Below are positions 59,864 through 64,000 of a stretch of 64,000 nt of DNA, piece by piece. Location of the stretch: contig JAJDAT010000025.1 in the NCBI GenBank assembly GCA_029261715.1, positions 186,001-250,000 on the forward strand, written 5' to 3'. The position numbers and the translations under genes were made by a program. The stretch's first letter is position 1, and every line of letters starts with the position of its first letter. The DNA comes from Nitrospinia bacterium (lineage in GTDB: Bacteria > Nitrospinota > Nitrospinia > Nitrospinales > JAJDAT01). The notes beneath the pieces are model-generated. The model saw only the letters and a program-made list of their open reading frames with translations, was not told the origin of the DNA and did no database searches.

Positions 59864-62494
59864 ATGTTGATGACTAACTTAATGAAAAGATGGTTTCGAA
59901 CAACGGTATTGACTGTTGGGTTTCTTATTTTTTTGTTAGGAGGTTTTCCCTGCATTTTATTTGCGTTACCCCTCGAAGGGCAGATCACGTCGGGAGACGG
60001 CAGTTTTCACCAGCCGAACAGTAATGAGCTAATCATTCAGCAAAATTCCGACAGACTAATCTCTCAGTGGCAACAATTTAATATTGGAACGAATGAAAAA
60101 GTTCAGTTTCTGCAACCTAATTCAGACGCGATTGCGTTAAATAGAATTACCGGTGGAAACCCAAGCGAGATTTTAGGTCAATTACTAGCTAACGGTAAAA
60201 TATTTTTACTGAATCCTTCCGGAATCTTTTTTGGACATAGCGCACGTGTTGATGTTGGCGGGTTGATGGCTTCAACTCTTAGTTTAAGCGACAATAATTT
60301 TTTAGACGGAAATTATTCTTTCGTTCAAGATTTGAATAGGCCTTTAGCTTCTATTATTAATGAAGGAATTATCAACGCTAATGGCGGTTATGTTGGGTTG
60401 TTAGCGCCTTCGGTCGTTAATAAAGGAACGGTTGTCGCTAATTTAGGATCAATACATATGGCTTCTGGGGAAGCGGCTGTTTTAGATTTCACTGGCGACG
60501 GGCTAATTAACTTTGAAATAACTCAACCGGTTAGAGGAGACGTTATAGACAGGTCAGGCAACGTTACGCAAGATCGCGTGATCAATTCAGGAACGCTTCA
60601 GTCGGATGGAGGTCATGTGGCTCTTTCAGCGCGCGACGCTGTAAAGGTTTTTGATAACGTTATTAGTCATACGGGTTCTATTCAAGCTAGAACTGTTGAA
60701 AAAAGAGAAGGAAGAGTTTTCTTAAACGGCGGCGACCATGGAGTAACTAACGTAACGGGAAGAATCGACGCTTCCGGGTTAGATGGAGACGAGCGTGGAG
60801 GAAGGGTTCATATCTTAGGAGAACGGGTTGGACTGTTTGATAATGCAAGTGTTGATGTTTCGGGAAATAATGGAGGAGGTACCATCCTCATTGGAGGAGA
60901 TTATCAGGGAAAAGGTGAAGTTCCAAACTCTCTAGTATCTTATGTAGACAAGGGTGTTGTTTTGAATTCTAGAGCTGTTAATTCGGGAGATGGCGGAAAA
61001 GTGATCGTTTGGGCAGACGATACTACCCGATTTTTTGGAACTGTTGATGCGCGAGGTGGTGATTTATCAGGCAATGGTGGTTTTGTAGAGGTATCTGGTA
61101 AAAACGTTCTTTCTTTTCAAGGCGATGTTGATACCACCGCTAAAAATGGATCTACAGGAGATTTATTGCTAGATCCGGGCGATATCACAATTGCCGATGG
61201 AGCGGGAACTGATAGTTTAAGTAGTGGAGCCTTAACTGTTGCTTCTGGTACTTCGACTATTTTTGAACAAAATTTAGAAAGCGTTGCAGCAACAACCAAC
61301 ATTACCTTAGAAGCAGGCGCAAGTATTACCGTTGCAGATTTGTCTGACGATCTTCTTGACCTGCAACAAACATCTGGAAATTCGGTAACCTTCACAACCA
61401 CTGATGAAGCTGGAACAATTTCTTTCGCAGACGTATTTGATGAGATTAGGACTCAAGGCGGTAGCATAACCATGAACTCCTCTGGCGGAACGGTGAGTGT
61501 TGGAAAACTTACTTCAAACGGAGGAGCGATTACTCTAAATGGAGCGGATGGAGTTACTGTTAACGGCGACATCAGAACAGGTGGCGGCAATTATACAGTC
61601 GATGCTGACAGTGACAATGGCAGTGTGGGAGTTTATACTCAGGGTGTTAATAAGACAGTACGGACTGGAGGTGGCGCAGTCAATATTATTGCATCTGATG
61701 TTGATTTGCTAAACGGGTCCGCTAATATTTCAGGTTCTACAACTAACTTCAAATCTATAATTACAGGAAGTGGTTTTACAGATGGAGGTTCAGTAACCTT
61801 TAATCAATCCTTCAGTGGAAAGACTATAGGCATAGGAGAATCTGCCGCAAGTGATTTTAATATTGATCAGAACGAGCTAGCTAGCATCCGAACTCCTACT
61901 TTGAATATTGGAAGCAATGGGATCTCCGCAGATGTAACAATTGGTACATCTGATTTTGGATTAAAGGCTACAACGATTACTTCTGGTTCATCAATAACGC
62001 TTTCCGGGAGTAAAGTAATTTATAGAAAAGACCTAGCGTTGACAGCTAAAGATAACGTTACCATTTCTAACGGTTCGAGCGTCGAAGCGCATATTTCTGG
62101 GAAGAACGCTAGCTTTTCGGCGACAGCCGACTCTGATCAATTAAATGGAGGTGGATTTTCTTTGGATGGAACGAGTTCTATCACCACCCAAGGCGGTAAC
62201 GTGACCTTAATAGGAAATACGGTAACCAATAGTGGAACGATAACAACCAATGGAGGTACTTTAACCACTACCGAAAGATCTACAGGAGATGGTTCCAGTA
62301 GTAGCACTTCGAGTCCTAGTTCTGTTAACGAAACCAGCTCTTCAGTTTCTGGAGTGAGTTCAAGCTCATCATCATCCAGTAATTTACCAATACCATTAAC
62401 CCCGGAAGAGATAAGGGCTATTGATGAACGTAATAATGTTCAGTTTGTAAGTAGATTTTTTAAGAAGCTTGGCGATAACCCCGGCGGTTGTTAA
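59864..62494 (+). CDS. Two-partner secretion adhesin (TpsA, filamentous hemagglutinin-like)
   Basis: The partner protein of TpsB. A signal peptide (to about residue 37, ending CILFALP) is followed by the TPS secretion domain (LEGQITSGDGSFHQPNSNEL, FNIGTNEKVQFLQPN, NRITGGNPSEILGQL, FLLNPSGIFFG). Beta-helix repeats rich in Gly, Asn, Thr and Ser follow to residue 800. A Ser-rich linker (about 805-840) leads to a conserved-looking tail LPIPLTPEEIRAIDERNN, ending GGC. The mature protein has one cysteine, its last residue. AGGGA at 59848-59852 precedes the ATG. Length 876 is small for a hemagglutinin. Confidence 0.93.
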   Translation: MLMTNLMKRWFRTTVLTVGFLIFLLGGFPCILFALPLEGQITSGDGSFHQPNSNELIIQQNSDRLISQWQQFNIGTNEKVQFLQPNSDAIALNRITGGNPSEILGQLLANGKIFLLNPSGIFFGHSARVDVGGLMASTLSLSDNNFLDGNYSFVQDLNRPLASIINEGIINANGGYVGLLAPSVVNKGTVVANLGSIHMASGEAAVLDFTGDGLINFEITQPVRGDVIDRSGNVTQDRVINSGTLQSDGGHVALSARDAVKVFDNVISHTGSIQARTVEKREGRVFLNGGDHGVTNVTGRIDASGLDGDERGGRVHILGERVGLFDNASVDVSGNNGGGTILIGGDYQGKGEVPNSLVSYVDKGVVLNSRAVNSGDGGKVIVWADDTTRFFGTVDARGGDLSGNGGFVEVSGKNVLSFQGDVDTTAKNGSTGDLLLDPGDITIADGAGTDSLSSGALTVASGTSTIFEQNLESVAATTNITLEAGASITVADLSDDLLDLQQTSGNSVTFTTTDEAGTISFADVFDEIRTQGGSITMNSSGGTVSVGKLTSNGGAITLNGADGVTVNGDIRTGGGNYTVDADSDNGSVGVYTQGVNKTVRTGGGAVNIIASDVDLLNGSANISGSTTNFKSIITGSGFTDGGSVTFNQSFSGKTIGIGESAASDFNIDQNELASIRTPTLNIGSNGISADVTIGTSDFGLKATTITSGSSITLSGSKVIYRKDLALTAKDNVTISNGSSVEAHISGKNASFSATADSDQLNGGGFSLDGTSSITTQGGNVTLIGNTVTNSGTITTNGGTLTTTERSTGDGSSSSTSSPSSVNETSSSVSGVSSSSSSSSNLPIPLTPEEIRAIDERNNVQFVSRFFKKLGDNPGGC

Positions 62495-64000
62495 ACTGTT
62501 TTAAGTTTAAGCCAAAAAAGCCATTCAAATATATAGTCATATCTATAATAGTCTATTCGTTGTTTTTGGTTCTTTATTATCCATTCCTTAGCTAAACTTT
62601 CTGCTTCGGCAATATGATCAGGCAGCATTTTTTTTTCGATTTTTTTTTTGAATGCTCTACTTTTATTACTTCCATTTTTTATTGCTATAATTAACCACTT
62701 TAGCCCATTAATATAATTTTTTTCATCATTAATTAGGCATACCATACAACCAAGTGAAAATTGGGCTAAAGTTAAATTTTCTTCTGCGGCTCTATTTAAT
62801 AGTTTAAAGCTCTCCTCGAAATTTTGAGTGATACCCTCTCCATTCCAATACATTAAACTTAGATTATATAGCCCGTGTGCCTGATTTTGCTCGGCAGCTT
62901 TGCTGTACCACTCGACTGCTTTTTTGTAATCTTCAGGAACTCCATGTCCATAATAGTACATTTCGCCAATGTTGTTTTGTGCAACAGCTAGATTTTGCCA
63001 TGCTGCTTTATGATAAAGCTTAAGGGCTTTCTTATAATCACGAGCGACCCCTTGCCCAAGTAGATACATAGTGCCAAGATTGTTATATGCACCTAAATTT
63101 TCTTGGTCTATGGCTTTATGATAATATTGGAAGGCTTTTTTATAATTTTTCAATCCTCCTTTTCTGTCTTGATATATGCTGCCAAGACGTAATAGTGCTT
63201 CTGCATTACTTTTTTCTGCTGCTTTCGAATACCATTTAATGGCTCCTTTATAATGTTTTTTTCTCTCTTTCGTATATATGTTACTAAAATTTAAACATAT
63301 TGCGCCGAGGTTCAATTGAGCAAGCACGTAACCTTGTTCTGCCGGAAACTGATACCATCGTTTTGCTATTTGCAGATCTCTATTCACAACCTTTCCTTCT
63401 TCATACATAACGCCAAAATTATTTTGAGCTTTACCATGGCCTTTCTCTGAGGCTTTACGATACCAATTGTGAGCTATTATAAGGTTTTGATCGACTTCTT
63501 TTCCTTCTTCATAAATGACTCCAAGGTTAAATTGCGCTTCTGAATCCTCTTTTCGTGAGGCAATTTTTAATTGTTCCAAACTTTTGACTTCTTTGGATAA
63601 ACCATATCTTTTATTATTTTCTTTTAAAGAATTTTCAGGTTTTTCTTCTAATGATTTTATTTGATCTTTTAATTTGTCATCATTTAGTTCGTTATTATTC
63701 TTTGTTCTATCTGAAAGAGGAGGCAAACCCTTTAATCGGCCGATATGATCTTCTAAGTCGAGATAACTAGGATTTTCTGGTTCTAGTTGAATTGTTTTTT
63801 CATAAGCATGTTGTGCGACTTCGAAATCGACTCGGTTTTCCGCCAAAAGGCCTAATTGATAGTTAATCTTAGCCGCTAATAAGGGTTGTTTTGTTACCAT
63901 TTTTTTTAATATATATTCAGCCATGGCTGCATTACCAGTTTCCAAAGACGTTAACGCCTGTTTGCATTCGAGATCTTCAAACTGGGTGTGAAATTTAATC
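62491..64000 (-). CDS. Sel1-repeat (SLR) protein, 5' end beyond the window
   Basis: The frame stays open to the window end, so the N-terminus is missing; the upstream residues read KFHTQFEDLECKQALTSLE. After a TPR-like start and a charged linker (residues near 100-120 of the visible part), about eight Sel1 repeats of around 36 residues follow, e.g. AQNNFGVMYEEGKVVNRDLQIAKRWY and AYNNLGTMYLLGQGVARDYKKALKLY. Sel1 proteins are scaffolds, often in envelope or signalling complexes. The stop overlaps the tpsA stop on the opposite strand by four bases. Partial gene; function unknown. Confidence 0.85.
   Translation of the reverse strand, partial: IKFHTQFEDLECKQALTSLETGNAAMAEYILKKMVTKQPLLAAKINYQLGLLAENRVDFEVAQHAYEKTIQLEPENPSYLDLEDHIGRLKGLPPLSDRTKNNNELNDDKLKDQIKSLEEKPENSLKENNKRYGLSKEVKSLEQLKIASRKEDSEAQFNLGVIYEEGKEVDQNLIIAHNWYRKASEKGHGKAQNNFGVMYEEGKVVNRDLQIAKRWYQFPAEQGYVLAQLNLGAICLNFSNIYTKERKKHYKGAIKWYSKAAEKSNAEALLRLGSIYQDRKGGLKNYKKAFQYYHKAIDQENLGAYNNLGTMYLLGQGVARDYKKALKLYHKAAWQNLAVAQNNIGEMYYYGHGVPEDYKKAVEWYSKAAEQNQAHGLYNLSLMYWNGEGITQNFEESFKLLNRAAEENLTLAQFSLGCMVCLINDEKNYINGLKWLIIAIKNGSNKSRAFKKKIEKKMLPDHIAEAESLAKEWIIKNQKQRIDYYRYDYIFEWLFWLKLKTV

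Overview
The window looks like a piece of chromosome from an AT-rich, diderm (Gram-negative type), flagellated bacterium. An outer membrane is implied by the two-partner secretion genes, a lipoprotein di-heme cytochrome and periplasmic c-type cytochromes. Motility is implied by the flagellar export genes and a chemoreceptor. The rpsF-ssb-rpsR-DUF2232-rplI-dnaB order, the Fe-S assembly set, the cytochrome-fused FTR1 permease and the FecR/two-partner secretion cluster would fit Nitrospinota or a deltaproteobacterium-like lineage. That placement is an inference from gene content only. I found no rRNA, tRNA, CRISPR array or intact insertion sequence.

Layout. 0.1-4.3 kb: ribosomal protein/replication operon. 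4.5-8.4 kb: three genes of unknown role (one TPR protein, one 566-residue orphan). 8.3-12.1 kb: a divergent Fe-S/redox block, with a YgfZ-TPR fusion plus an A-type Fe-S carrier on the minus strand, and BolA, a CGFT monothiol glutaredoxin and a peroxiredoxin-fold protein without its peroxidatic Cys on the plus strand, closed by a strong terminator. 12.2-17.4 kb: SIMPL protein and topoisomerase IV (parE, parC). 17.7-19.2 kb: Mrp/ApbC Fe-S carrier and DUF971 protein, then a terminator. 19.5-26.8 kb: ABC exporter, DJ-1 family protein with an apparent ATT start, zinc ribbon, GAF/HD-GYP protein, FabI-like SDR, secreted protein, lipoprotein with HISG repeats, EVE protein. 26.9-29.0 kb: near-consensus promoter followed by two aldolases and a small protein. 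29.0-31.2 kb: cytochrome c-FTR1 iron permease with a promoter and a Fur-like box. 31.2-40.4 kb: M32 carboxypeptidase, SH3 protein, hybrid histidine kinase, M23 peptidase, PlsC, chemoreceptor and a small protein. 40.7-47.2 kb: pyruvate phosphate dikinase, AGCS symporter, and a threonyl-tRNA synthetase without a TGS domain. 47.6-52.1 kb: fliO-fliP-fliQ-fliR-flhB, preceded by a -24/-12 (sigma-54) promoter match and an upstream inverted repeat. 52.4-55.7 kb: catalase-fold protein and RoxA/MauG-like di-heme lipoprotein. 56.4-62.5 kb: two-partner secretion locus (TpsB, FecR-domain protein, TpsA adhesin). 62.5 kb to the end: Sel1-repeat protein that runs out of the window.

The most interesting system is the tpsB-fecR-tpsA locus. 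The mature FecR protein and the mature TpsA passenger each carry exactly one cysteine, and in both it sits at the extreme C-terminus. TpsB also has an unusual extension of roughly 200 residues before its POTRA region. Other points of note are the sigma-54 site with an enhancer-like palindrome at the flagellar export operon, the Fur-like box at the predicted ftr1 start site, the non-catalytic peroxiredoxin in the Fe-S block, and several operator-like palindromes. All functional assignments are by reading motifs and context; no database search was run.
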